From positions 124,001 to 188,000 of the forward strand of contig JACKOB010000004.1 in assembly GCA_024234575.1 (NCBI GenBank): a stretch of 64,000 nt of DNA, written 5' to 3'. Both the position numbers and the translations under genes were made by a program. This document shows, piece by piece, positions 9,060-17,795 of this stretch. The number at the start of each line of letters is the position of its first letter. Position 1 is the first letter of the stretch. Source of the stretch: Hahellaceae bacterium (lineage in GTDB: Bacteria; Pseudomonadota; Gammaproteobacteria; Pseudomonadales; Oleiphilaceae). The notes under the pieces were generated by a model that saw only the letters and a program-made list of their open reading frames with translations, made no database searches and was not told where the DNA came from.

Positions 9060-9599
9060 ATGGATATTTCAGCGTTAAATCAACTAACTGAACATTTGGA
9101 TAGGGCCGATTTTTCTTCGATCTATCTCTATGGTGCGAATGATATTGCTTCAAGCTTGATTGTATGGGCGCGTCGCAAAGGAATTATTGTTACTGCAGTT
9201 TTTGATCAAAAAGCGAATTCGCAGGATTCGAGTCACGAGGGAGTGCCCGTAATTAGTCCAAACCTCGTTAAGGACCGAGACATTGAGTGTATCGTAATTA
9301 CAGCGTTTGCTTGCAGTCAGGTTATAAGAAGTACTTTGGAGTCAGTACGGGAAGAGTATGGATTGACCTTTAAAATAATAGATAGCAACATGAGTCTTTG
9401 TGACGTTCCTGGCTATCAAGAATTGATTGCAGCCATGCACAAAGGGCAGTACCTGCACAGCAATCAACTGTTATTTACATTGCTAAAGAGTTTTCCAGAT
9501 AACAAGAACCTCTGGTTGTTGGCTGCAGAAAATTACCAATCTTTAGGTGAGCTAGAACTTTCCGCAGCGTGCCGTTTATGTGGTGAGTGGTTATATTAG
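9060..9599 (+). CDS. Free-standing Rossmann module with short helical tail, function unknown
   Basis: 179 aa. Residues about 15-110 repeat the pattern of the sulfotransferase N-terminus at 5010: SSIYLYGANDIASSLIVWA, TAVFDQKANS...EGVPVISP, then IECIVITAFACSQVI. No enzyme domain follows; residues 125-179 are a helical, TPR-like hairpin (LFTLLKSFPDNKNLWLLAAE). The fold is that of PglD-N or sugar-sensing Rossmann units, but the glycine loop is minimal and no catalytic residues can be named. It lies 59 bases after the AsnB-like gene, probably co-transcribed, and its last 4 bases overlap the convergent gene 9596. It could be an adaptor or acceptor-recognition subunit for the modifying enzymes nearby. 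Confidence 0.6.
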   Translation: MDISALNQLTEHLDRADFSSIYLYGANDIASSLIVWARRKGIIVTAVFDQKANSQDSSHEGVPVISPNLVKDRDIECIVITAFACSQVIRSTLESVREEYGLTFKIIDSNMSLCDVPGYQELIAAMHKGQYLHSNQLLFTLLKSFPDNKNLWLLAAENYQSLGELELSAACRLCGEWLY

Positions 9600-11539
9600 T
9601 TCTTTGTTACCGTCATTATTTCAACCAGAGGAACGATATTACCGGATGTTCTTTCTAAAACTGAAATTGAGTTTTCTGATGCTCCCAATAGGATCAGTTG
9701 TAGTGCAGTTTCTTGGTAGGTTCTATTCGTAATGACAATGTTATCAACTTCTTCGAGAGCTAAGTCTTCGGGCAGGTAGGTTGGGATACCTTTGCAGGTT
9801 GTTTCTTCTCTGGAGAAATTATGAATAAAGACCTGAACTTTTTCATTAGTTTTAATTAGGTCGTCATACACTTTGAAACTAATCTCACCAAGCCCAAATA
9901 TTACCGTTTGGATACCTTTGATCGGTGGTTTTAATGATTTCGAATTTTCGTTCTTTTTGTAGCATGTAGCGACTGATTCAAACCACGCATCAAGTTCCTG
10001 CCTTTTACTTCTATATATTATTTTGAATAGTGGATGTTCAGAAATATCAGAAGAGGCCTCGTCGGAAAATAAGCTTTCCACGTAATCCCACAGAGTGCTC
10101 TTATCAAAAAAAGCTATTTGATTATACTTTCCCATAAATCGATGACTATTGGCGGGATGCAAATAGGTGCTGAAGTACCAGGAAATGGCCATTTGATTAC
10201 TTTGAAACTTTGCCAACCAGAGTAAAAGAAAATGTTCGAGGCGGGATAATGATAGCCGCTTATAGCCGTATACATCTGTAATGCTCAGCAATTGGCAAAA
10301 GTGTTTAATAGCTTCTGGTATTTGCCCTGAAATAATATCGCTGATGGTTTGTATTAGTCGAAAATCTGGCAGAGATTCAAAAAATGTAGGATAAAGATCT
10401 TTTAGGCGCTTTTGGCAGGAAAGCAATTGCGTTAATGATTTGTTATGGATGGCGGTAATTATGTCGTACCTGATAACTGATAGTAAACTCTCTGTTCCAG
10501 TGTGTAATTGAGTGGCGTTCAATGGAGTGCTGCGGTTGACTTTGGACGTTAATGATGAGAATGGCGTATCTTGCATAATGTTGTCTTCTGAAACGCCTTG
10601 TTCTCTTAGATGAAACCAGTCGAGAATTTGTGTTCGCGCTGAAAAATCGTGTTTTTTATAGATTAGCTGATGACCTGCCAACGTCATGTTTTTCAGCGAA
10701 TCAAAATCCTCAAAAATAGTCTCAAGTTTGTCCAGAACATTTTCTCTATCCACAAAAATACAATTTTTTCCATCGCTAAAACCAGCGGATATAAGAACAT
10801 CACTTTTTTCTGTCACCAGCAATGCTTTGGATGCGGGAATTTCAAAGAGCTTACGCGTGAGAATAAAACGTTCACAACCGCATCCGAATGCCAACCAGGA
10901 TTGATTCAATATTTTCGCATATTGTTCGGTGTGGATATTTACTGGAGAATTTTTGCGTGGCCGGTTAGATATGAAAATTGGGAAATATCGCGTGAGCTGA
11001 TCGAACATAGCTTTTCGCCAAAGGTAAGGTGACTGTGTTGAAAACCCCTCACCAATCATCGAAATAGGAATGGTTTTCTCAAGTCCATAATCTTTGTAAA
11101 TTTCATTATCAAACGACCAGGGCCAGTAGATTATGCTCTTTTTAAGATGTGGCCAAGCTTCACCCAACCCCGTGTCGATGGCAAAAAAGCGAGCTATGCC
11201 AAACTGGTCGAAATACTCTAGCACTAAATGCATTTCAGCACTGATTGCATCGACTCTTATAATTCCGGCTTTGGGAATTTTGCAATGGTGATCAAAATTT
11301 CGGAGTTTGATAAAAGGCTTTTCTTGAGAGTGAAGGATACCTCCATCAAAAAGAATGCAGTCAGGTTTGTGCTTGTCTACAACCTGTCTATAATCGCAAT
11401 CAATACTAATTTCTGTGAGATGAAAGTGGTAGGAAAGGGCTTTTGTAAGATAGTCTATATGGCCGGATCGAAAGTGCGGAAGAAGTTGATGATGAGTTTG
11501 CCCGAAAATTAGCAATCTTGGTTTGTGGGTTTCATTCAT
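9596..11539 (-). CDS. CgeB-like glycosyltransferase with C-terminal Rossmann module
   Basis: About 647 aa from the ATG at 11539 (MNETHKPRLLIFGQT). An in-frame ATG at 11560 is also possible; a longer frame to 11695 would run across the divergent pseF start and is unlikely. The first ~350 residues fit the GT-B type CgeB/Glyco_trans_1_2 group: LAFGCGCERFILTRKLFEIPASKALLV is the donor-site region and FDHHCKIPK is in the acceptor lobe. A helical middle follows. Residues from about 545 form a third copy of the Rossmann unit (TVIFGLGEISFKVYDDL, GIPTYLPEDLA, NIVITNRTYQE). A role in glycosylating flagellin or a glycan precursor is inferred from the location. Confidence 0.68.
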   Translation of the reverse strand: MNETHKPRLLIFGQTHHQLLPHFRSGHIDYLTKALSYHFHLTEISIDCDYRQVVDKHKPDCILFDGGILHSQEKPFIKLRNFDHHCKIPKAGIIRVDAISAEMHLVLEYFDQFGIARFFAIDTGLGEAWPHLKKSIIYWPWSFDNEIYKDYGLEKTIPISMIGEGFSTQSPYLWRKAMFDQLTRYFPIFISNRPRKNSPVNIHTEQYAKILNQSWLAFGCGCERFILTRKLFEIPASKALLVTEKSDVLISAGFSDGKNCIFVDRENVLDKLETIFEDFDSLKNMTLAGHQLIYKKHDFSARTQILDWFHLREQGVSEDNIMQDTPFSSLTSKVNRSTPLNATQLHTGTESLLSVIRYDIITAIHNKSLTQLLSCQKRLKDLYPTFFESLPDFRLIQTISDIISGQIPEAIKHFCQLLSITDVYGYKRLSLSRLEHFLLLWLAKFQSNQMAISWYFSTYLHPANSHRFMGKYNQIAFFDKSTLWDYVESLFSDEASSDISEHPLFKIIYRSKRQELDAWFESVATCYKKNENSKSLKPPIKGIQTVIFGLGEISFKVYDDLIKTNEKVQVFIHNFSREETTCKGIPTYLPEDLALEEVDNIVITNRTYQETALQLILLGASENSISVLERTSGNIVPLVEIMTVTKN

Positions 11540-11636
11540 CCGACTTTGATATCTCAACATTCTGTAGGTTATTGTTTGTCGAAGACTATAGTAAGTGTAT
11601 GGTTGCAGTTCAAGTACAAGGTCGAAATACTTAACG

Positions 11637-12335
11637 ATGAAAGTAGCTCTTATCCCTGCCAGAAGTGGCAGTAAACGAATCCCGAAAAAAAACATTCGCC
11701 AGTTCTGTGGTAAGCCAATGATAGCCTATGCCATCGAAAAGGCCTTAACTTCGGGGCTGTTTGATGATGTACTGATCTCAACTGACTGCGATGAAATCGC
11801 TGCACTTGGCGTATATTACGGCGCGTCTGTACCGTTCATGCGTCCAGCTTCTTTGGCGGATGACCATACTGGTACCGGTGCGGTAATCTGCCATGCTATT
11901 GAATACTTTAAGACGAACGGCCAATCTCCAGACTATCTGTGTTGTATCTATCCGACATGTCCTTTGCTGCTCCCTGATGACTTGCAAAAGGCGTTGGAAG
12001 CCTTGATTAAGCAACCGGAAAAGGACTTTGCTTTCTCATCGACCCGCTATGCCTTTCCAATACAAAGGGCTTTTATTTTGGATGATCAAGGACATCCAGA
12101 AATGTTGTTTCCTGAGCATTTGAGCACTCGATCGCAGGATCTTCCCGAAGCGTTTCATGATGCTGGCCAATTCTATTGGGGAAAGCCCCAGGCATTTCTT
12201 CAAGGTATTTCGATGTTTTCTCAGCAAGCTATTCCCTACATAATGCCTCGCGCTCGGGTAATGGACATCGATACTGAAGAAGACTGGCAAGATGCAGAAT
12301 TATTGTACCGGCTAATGCAATCAAGGCAGAGGTAA
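11637..12335 (+). CDS. pseF: Pseudaminic acid cytidylyltransferase
   Basis: 232 aa from the ATG at 11637; upstream in-frame codons belong to the divergent promoter region. The N-terminus MKVALIPARSGSKRIPKKN is the classic CTP-binding loop of CMP-sialic/pseudaminic acid synthetases, and LISTDCDEIAALG and MRPASLADDHTGT follow as in PseF. The enzyme activates a nonulosonic acid to its CMP form in the cytoplasm. PseF rather than NeuA is chosen because the next genes are pseI, pseG and pseH. First gene of a tightly packed operon of twelve genes; only 8 bases separate it from pseI. No FliA box was found before it. Confidence 0.88.
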   Translation: MKVALIPARSGSKRIPKKNIRQFCGKPMIAYAIEKALTSGLFDDVLISTDCDEIAALGVYYGASVPFMRPASLADDHTGTGAVICHAIEYFKTNGQSPDYLCCIYPTCPLLLPDDLQKALEALIKQPEKDFAFSSTRYAFPIQRAFILDDQGHPEMLFPEHLSTRSQDLPEAFHDAGQFYWGKPQAFLQGISMFSQQAIPYIMPRARVMDIDTEEDWQDAELLYRLMQSRQR

Positions 12336-12343
12336 GGAAATCA

Positions 12344-13420
12344 ATGGTACAAGTGAAAATAGGGGGGACTTATGTTGGCGAAGGGTGTCCTCCTCTGATC
12401 ATAGCTGAACTTTCAGGCAATCACGGTCAATGTTTAGACAAAGCAAAGACAATGATTAGGCTTGCGGCCGAGGCAGGTGCGCATGCGATCAAACTACAAA
12501 CATATACAGCCGATAGCCTAACTATAGACATTGATAGCCGCGAATTTTTGATTGATGAGTCAGACAGTCTGTGGCGGGGAAAAACGCTTTATAGTTTGTA
12601 CCAGCAGGCGTCAACCCCTTATGCCTGGCATGCTGAATTATTCAGCTATGCACACGAATTGGGGTTACTGGCATTCAGCTCACCATTTGATGAAGCTGCT
12701 GTAGACTTTCTAGAAAGCCTCTCTGTACCGTGTTACAAGATCGCATCTTTCGAAAATAATCATTTGCCGCTGATAGCGAAGGTTGCACAAACCGGAAAAC
12801 CCGTGTTTATGTCAACGGGAATGGCATCGCTTGAAGAACTCGAGGAGGCCGTTTCCTGTGCCCGCTTTCATGGCTGTAAGGATCTTGTTCTGCTCAAGTG
12901 CACCAGCCATTACCCCGCCAGTGCTGAAGGCAGTCACCTAAGGACATTGCAGGATATGGCATCCCAGTTTAATTGTGTTGTCGGGCTGTCTGACCACTCT
13001 CGGGGCTTGGCTGTGCCCATTGCTGCGGTGGCACTCGGAGCGTCTGTCATAGAGAAGCATTTTGTGTTGGAAAATGACACAGACGCAGTTGATGCAGATT
13101 TTTCGCTGACATCGGGAGAAATGAAATCACTTGTTACTGAAACCAGAAGGGCATGGAAAGCATTGGGTGTCATCAAATATGGTGGTGCCGATGAAGAGCA
13201 GGATTCGAAGAGATATCGGCGTTCAATCTATGTTTCAGCGCCAGTTAAAGCCGACGACTATGTATCTGAGGCAAATATCAAAGTCGTACGACCGGCCTTT
13301 GGCCTGCACCCGCGTCATTATCAAATGTTGATAGGGCAGCGTTTTACTCAGGATTTAGCTAAAGGCACAGCTCTTAATTGGTCGATGGTCAATGTCGAAG
13401 ATAGCCAGGGTGATCGATGA
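12344..13420 (+). CDS. pseI: Pseudaminic acid synthase
   Basis: 358 aa. The NeuB TIM-barrel motifs are present: IIAELSGNHGQ near residue 20, AGAHAIKLQTYTADSLT, KIASFE, STGMASLEELEEAV and VGLSDHSRG. The C-terminal ~60 residues (RRSIYVSAPVKADDYV...RPAFGLHPRH) are the SAF antifreeze-like domain of this family. It condenses a 6-deoxy-diacetamido-altrose with phosphoenolpyruvate. Family length is normal. The stop overlaps the pseG start by 4 bases (ATGA). Assignment to pseudaminic rather than legionaminic or sialic acid rests on the pseG and pseH neighbours. Confidence 0.9.
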   Translation: MVQVKIGGTYVGEGCPPLIIAELSGNHGQCLDKAKTMIRLAAEAGAHAIKLQTYTADSLTIDIDSREFLIDESDSLWRGKTLYSLYQQASTPYAWHAELFSYAHELGLLAFSSPFDEAAVDFLESLSVPCYKIASFENNHLPLIAKVAQTGKPVFMSTGMASLEELEEAVSCARFHGCKDLVLLKCTSHYPASAEGSHLRTLQDMASQFNCVVGLSDHSRGLAVPIAAVALGASVIEKHFVLENDTDAVDADFSLTSGEMKSLVTETRRAWKALGVIKYGGADEEQDSKRYRRSIYVSAPVKADDYVSEANIKVVRPAFGLHPRHYQMLIGQRFTQDLAKGTALNWSMVNVEDSQGDR

Positions 13421-14439
13421 GTCGTATGACCATCGCTTTTCGAGTTGACGCGGATTCCCAAATAGGTATGGGGCATTTAATGCGCTGCTGCGTGCTTGCT
13501 GCTGCCTTTTACCAGCGTGGATGTCGCATTTTGTTCGTGAGTTGTGGTGATACGATGAATTTTATGGCGGAGGCACCCGGATTTGATTATGAGTGTATTG
13601 ATCTGTCTTCACGAGCGATTTTGGGGGATTACGCCCGAATTGAATCGAGCTATGCAATTACGCACTGGATTCTAGATACATACTCACTAAGCGGTGTTGC
13701 GTTAAGAGAACTTAGGGGCGTACTGAAGGCTGTCCTGGTATTGCTGGATGATGAAAATAATCGGGGCCCGTTATCGGTTGATATCGTTCTCAATAGTTCT
13801 TTGGCCGCGAACAATTTAGATTATGATCTTAGTGCTTCAGCCTGTTTGAGGTTACTTGGCCCTCAATATAGTTTGTTAAGGGGGGAGTTTCTTAGAGAGG
13901 CAACGCCGGTATTTCGAGACAGGAGGTATTGTTTAATAACAATGGGTGGTGCTGACCCTCTCGGATTGACACTGCCGTTATTGCAAACCTTGATTGATCA
14001 GCAGGTAATCATGCCGATAGTTGTTGTGACCGGTCAAGCAAACCCGCAGGCGGGCACGATTGCGCAATACGTTAAAGGACTGAGCTCTGTGATTCACCGA
14101 CATGCGGTGACGACCATGGCCGACCTGATGAGGTCCTCTAGACTCGCTATTGCGGCTGCGGGTTCAACGATTGCTGAGCTGGGGATTATGCAGGTACCGT
14201 CGTTGCTCTGTGTGGTGGCTGATAATCAATGGCCGGCGGCGATGGCAAATAAAAAACACCACTGGTGTGAAGTTTACGATTGCCGCCGACAACTTCCGTT
14301 AAGAGAAATTGTGGAAAAGGTTTGCCAGCTGTGGTGCGAACCGGATTTGTTGGAAAACATGTCACTGGCAAGTCGCAACCTGTATTCGTTAGATGGCTCG
14401 GGGAGGGTAGTGGATGAGGTCCTCGGTTATCGAAAATAA
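13417..14439 (+). CDS. pseG: UDP-2,4-diacetamido-2,4,6-trideoxy-beta-L-altropyranose hydrolase
   Basis: 340 aa. The N-terminus IAFRVDADSQIGMGHLMRC holds the signature GxGHxxRC with the His at residue 20 that corresponds to the catalytic His of PseG. The GT-B like fold continues with ITMGGADPLGLT and AAAGSTIAELG, the UDP-binding half, similar to MurG. The enzyme releases UDP before PseI acts. Translationally coupled to pseI, and its 3' end overlaps the pseH start by 26 bases. PseB and PseC, the first two steps, are not in the window, so they must be encoded elsewhere. Confidence 0.9.
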   Translation: MSRMTIAFRVDADSQIGMGHLMRCCVLAAAFYQRGCRILFVSCGDTMNFMAEAPGFDYECIDLSSRAILGDYARIESSYAITHWILDTYSLSGVALRELRGVLKAVLVLLDDENNRGPLSVDIVLNSSLAANNLDYDLSASACLRLLGPQYSLLRGEFLREATPVFRDRRYCLITMGGADPLGLTLPLLQTLIDQQVIMPIVVVTGQANPQAGTIAQYVKGLSSVIHRHAVTTMADLMRSSRLAIAAAGSTIAELGIMQVPSLLCVVADNQWPAAMANKKHHWCEVYDCRRQLPLREIVEKVCQLWCEPDLLENMSLASRNLYSLDGSGRVVDEVLGYRK

Positions 14440-14953
14440 CGCAGTCATATTGCGGGAAATCACTATCGAAGATTTGGAGTTGGTACGAACCTGGCGAAAT
14501 CGTCCTGATATCCGAAGCTATATGCTGACTCAGGATGAAATATCACCCCAACAGCAACTGGGATGGTTCCGTCATATTTCGGCAGCAGAAAACCAGCAAC
14601 ATTTTGTGATTTATTATCGCCACGAAAAAATAGGCGTTGCCAATATCAGAGGCAGCCTTGGTGTGCCTGTCGAGTCGCAGACCGAGTTGGAAACCGCCAT
14701 TTATATTGGCAATGAAAAGTATCGGAACACTTTAATCGCTTTTTTACCGGCGATTGTGTTAAATGATTACTGTTTTGATTCTCTGGGTTGCTCGAAGCTG
14801 GTTGCCGTGGTGTTGCCGGACAATACGGCAGCCCTGCGTTTCAATCAAACATTGGGGTACCAGATTATCACGAAAGAACCGCTGGTTAAGATGGCGCTGG
14901 AGCGAGACCGCTTTATGAGTGCGACAAGCAGTATCCGCCGCCTATTGCGTTAA
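14414..14953 (+). CDS. pseH: Pseudaminic acid biosynthesis N-acetyltransferase (GNAT)
   Basis: 179 aa. A GNAT protein beginning VILREITIEDLELVRTWRN, followed by PQQQLGWFRHI and the NIRGSLG / AIYIGNEKYR strand pair; this is the RimJ-like PseH layout in which RTWRNRPDIRSYM is typical. It acetylates the 4-amino group of UDP-4-amino-4,6-dideoxy-AltNAc. The ATG at 14414 lies inside pseG, so the two are translationally coupled. It is the last classic pse gene before a switch to acyl-carrier and acyl-activating genes. Confidence 0.85.
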   Translation: MRSSVIENNAVILREITIEDLELVRTWRNRPDIRSYMLTQDEISPQQQLGWFRHISAAENQQHFVIYYRHEKIGVANIRGSLGVPVESQTELETAIYIGNEKYRNTLIAFLPAIVLNDYCFDSLGCSKLVAVVLPDNTAALRFNQTLGYQIITKEPLVKMALERDRFMSATSSIRRLLR

Positions 14954-14977
14954 CGAAAATAAAAAAAGAAACGATAC

Positions 14978-15214
14978 ATGTCATCAACATCTATATATGA
15001 AGTTTTTGCAAAGGCTCTGGCTTTGCCCTTGAGCGAAGTCAGTGATGTGCTTGCGTACAATACTATCTCGCAATGGGACTCAACGGCTCACTTGGGCCTT
15101 GTGGCCGAAATTGAAGAAACCTACCAGATTTTACTGGAAATGGATGACATTCTGGAGCTTAGTTCTGTCGCCAAGGCTAAAGAAATCCTGCTACGGTACG
15201 ATGTTACAGTATAG
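14978..15214 (+). CDS. Acyl carrier protein
   Basis: 78 aa, acidic and helical. The phosphopantetheine site is Ser35 in SQWDSTAHLGL, matching the D-S-[LTM] core of carrier proteins. Dedicated carriers like this appear in flagellin and O-antigen glycan loci, where they carry an acyl group destined for a sugar amine. It sits 24 bases after pseH and directly before an acyl-activating enzyme and LuxE/LuxC-like genes, so it is probably loaded by that ligase. AAAAAAGAAACG precedes the ATG, a weak ribosome site. Confidence 0.88.
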   Translation: MSSTSIYEVFAKALALPLSEVSDVLAYNTISQWDSTAHLGLVAEIEETYQILLEMDDILELSSVAKAKEILLRYDVTV

Positions 15215-15242
15215 CGGCAGCAAAGCATTAGGCGGTGGGGGA

Positions 15243-16655
15243 ATGGCAACAGCGAATCGTGGCAATTTTTATGAACATCTGGATCGATTTGGTGATCAGT
15301 TTGCTGTGCTCCTCTCCGATGGCTCGATCGTAAGTTATTCCCAACTGCATAACTGTGTTCAAGAGTTTCGCCGCCGTTTACCTGCAACGAGAGTGCTGGG
15401 GTGTCTTCTCTGCCGTAATAATCTGGCGGTGTTAGTCGCCTATCTCGCGTGTCTGCAGTCTGGATTGCCCGTGATATTGCTGCCGGATGGGATGTACGGC
15501 CAACTTTTGCAGAAACTGCTGGAAGTTTATCGCCCTTCATTTTTGATAAAAGCCGATGGGACAGTAGAGCTGTACGACCGACTCGTTCAAAACTCGGATG
15601 ATAATTTTTCCTGTGGAGCCATGCATGCCGAGCTGGCAATAATGCTATCCACTTCAGGCAGCACAGGGTCTCCCAAACAGGTCATGCTAAGTTATCGCAA
15701 CCTTCAGTCAAATGCAGGCGCCATTGTTGAATACCTTGGTCTTGATGCGTCAGAGAAAGCAATCACGACGTTGCCGTTTCACTACTCTTATGGCTTATCC
15801 GTGGTAAACAGTCATCTTAGCGTGGGTGCGACGCTTATATTGAACAACGATTCGGTGATCTCCAGGGCGTTTTGGCAATTGTTTGATGCGACCCGTCCAA
15901 CTAGTATGGCGGGGGTGCCTCACACCTATGAAATGTTGCAAAAGCTCCGCTTTCATCAACGAGATTTGGGAAGTCTGCGATATATGACGCAGGCGGGGGG
16001 CAAACTCAGTGCGGATGTGCTCACCTGGTTTGCCAAGGTATTGGGACAAAAGCAAATACGATTTTTTGTTATGTACGGACAGACCGAAGCCACAGCCCGT
16101 ATGGCCTACTTGGGCCCAGGAGATGTTGCAGCGCATGCTGATTCTATCGGTCGGCCTATTCCCGGGGGAAGTTTTGAGTTACACGACCCGGACGGCAAAC
16201 TACTGACCGAGCCTGGAGAGAGAGGTGAGCTCATATACCGCGGCGCCAATGTGATGTTGGGCTATGCCAGATCCCGTCAGGATTTGTTAGCCCTCAATCC
16301 TCCGGAATATTTGGCAACAGGCGATCTGGCTTACGCCGATAATGACGGGCGTTTTTACGTTTGCGGTCGTAAGGATAGGACGATCAAGGTTTTTGGTCAT
16401 CGAATCGACTTGGACGAGTTTCAGGGCTGGTTGCAAACTCAGGGCTGGCCGGTGATATGTGCCGGCGAGACAGATCGTGTTGTGATAGCGGTCATTCAGA
16501 AGGAGCAAAATGCAGATGTTCAGGTATTGTTGAAACATCTCGCAGACAGACTGCCGTTCAGCATGAAAGCGGTCTCAGTGATTCTGTTGCCGGAAGAACC
16601 GAAAACCGACAATGGTAAAATTGCCTATGGCGAACTTTTACGGCTGGTTGCCTAA
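15243..16655 (+). CDS. AMP-forming acyl-activating enzyme (ANL superfamily)
   Basis: About 470 aa from the ATG at 15243; an in-frame ATG at 15201 overlaps the carrier gene and is also possible. A10-type signatures of adenylate-forming enzymes are visible: AIMLSTSGSTGSPKQVMLSY is the P-loop, FVMYGQTEATARM the adenine-binding loop, YLATGDLAYADNDGRFYV the hinge region, and KTDNGKIAYGELL the C-terminal catalytic Lys. It probably adenylates a carboxylic acid and transfers it to the adjacent carrier protein. Shorter than fatty acyl-CoA synthetases and similar to carrier ligases. The acyl substrate is not predictable here. Confidence 0.87.
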   Translation: MATANRGNFYEHLDRFGDQFAVLLSDGSIVSYSQLHNCVQEFRRRLPATRVLGCLLCRNNLAVLVAYLACLQSGLPVILLPDGMYGQLLQKLLEVYRPSFLIKADGTVELYDRLVQNSDDNFSCGAMHAELAIMLSTSGSTGSPKQVMLSYRNLQSNAGAIVEYLGLDASEKAITTLPFHYSYGLSVVNSHLSVGATLILNNDSVISRAFWQLFDATRPTSMAGVPHTYEMLQKLRFHQRDLGSLRYMTQAGGKLSADVLTWFAKVLGQKQIRFFVMYGQTEATARMAYLGPGDVAAHADSIGRPIPGGSFELHDPDGKLLTEPGERGELIYRGANVMLGYARSRQDLLALNPPEYLATGDLAYADNDGRFYVCGRKDRTIKVFGHRIDLDEFQGWLQTQGWPVICAGETDRVVIAVIQKEQNADVQVLLKHLADRLPFSMKAVSVILLPEEPKTDNGKIAYGELLRLVA

Positions 16656-16673
16656 CATCCCGGAGTTCCAGTC

Positions 16674-17795
16674 TTGATAGAAAAAACACAAGAACTATTT
16701 TCCCGGACAGATTATGTGCATACGTTGCTGGGTATGCCTGTATATGACTCGCTCCAAGCGCAAAAAGAAGAAGTTTTTCTTTCACTCATCAAAAATCTAA
16801 CCAACCATCATTTCGATTGCTGTGACAGATATCGTCGCGTTCTTAAGTCTCAGCAGTTGGCGTCCCCGCAGGAAATCCAGAATATTGCCCATTTGGACGA
16901 CGTACCGTTTGTTTCCGTCAATTTATTCAAGCACTTTACACTGAAAAGTGTTGCCGAGTCCGACGTGGTAAAGCTGTTGTATTCGTCGGGGACAACGTCT
17001 CAGCAAAAATCGAGAGTTTATTTGGACAAAGACACCGCGCAGCTACAATCGAAGGTGTTGATGCGAATTATGCAATCATTTGTAGGTAAGCAACGATTAC
17101 CTATGCTGATAGCCGATATGCCGTTATCCGAAGGAAATACAACGGATGATGGATATACCGCCAGGGGCGCGGGTATTCAGGGACTGGCGTTTTTGGGGCA
17201 TCATCATACCTATTTGCTCGACCGGAATATGCAGCTCAATCTTGATGGGTTGCGTGCTTTTGCCGCGACTTACGGTCAACAGCCGGTGTTGCTTTTCGGA
17301 TTTACCTGGGTTCTTTGGAGCAAGGTCATATTGTCACTCGAAGAAAAACAGGTGTCCTTTTCGTTTCCAAAGGGTGTACTGTTACACAGCGGCGGGTGGA
17401 AAAAACTGCGCTCTGTTGCTGTAGACAACCCTACTTTTAATTCGCACGTTATCAACAGACTTGGCACTCAAAAAATACATAATTTCTACGGGATGGCAGA
17501 GCAGGTTGGAAGCGTATATGTCGGCTGCGAGCTGGGTTATCTGCATTGTCCGTCTACAGCGGACATCATTGTCCGTCATGTGCAGACGCTGCAACCGGCT
17601 GAGCTCGGCGAGCCTGGAATAATTCAGGTGTTATCGTTGTTACCGCTGAGTTATCCAGGGCACAGTCTGCTTACTGAAGATTTGGGGCGAATCATCGGCG
17701 TTGATGACTGCCGTTGTGGACGTAGGGGAAAATACTTCGAAGTTTTGGGGCGCCTGCCTAAGTCAGAGCTGCGAGGATGTAGTGACACTTTATGA
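16674..17795 (+). CDS. LuxE-like acyl-protein synthetase
   Basis: 373 aa. I take the TTG at 16674 as start because GGAG lies 8 bases before it and no ATG fits. The ANL-like core has LLYSSGTTSQQKSRVYLD, and the C-terminus reads SELRGCSDTL with Cys369 four residues from the end, the position of the acyl-accepting Cys of LuxE. In bioluminescent bacteria LuxE activates a fatty acid and hands it to LuxC. Here there are no luciferase genes; it sits between a carrier ligase and a LuxC homologue in a pseudaminic acid operon. It overlaps the LuxC-like gene by 4 bases (ATGA). Confidence 0.85.
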   Translation: MIEKTQELFSRTDYVHTLLGMPVYDSLQAQKEEVFLSLIKNLTNHHFDCCDRYRRVLKSQQLASPQEIQNIAHLDDVPFVSVNLFKHFTLKSVAESDVVKLLYSSGTTSQQKSRVYLDKDTAQLQSKVLMRIMQSFVGKQRLPMLIADMPLSEGNTTDDGYTARGAGIQGLAFLGHHHTYLLDRNMQLNLDGLRAFAATYGQQPVLLFGFTWVLWSKVILSLEEKQVSFSFPKGVLLHSGGWKKLRSVAVDNPTFNSHVINRLGTQKIHNFYGMAEQVGSVYVGCELGYLHCPSTADIIVRHVQTLQPAELGEPGIIQVLSLLPLSYPGHSLLTEDLGRIIGVDDCRCGRRGKYFEVLGRLPKSELRGCSDTL

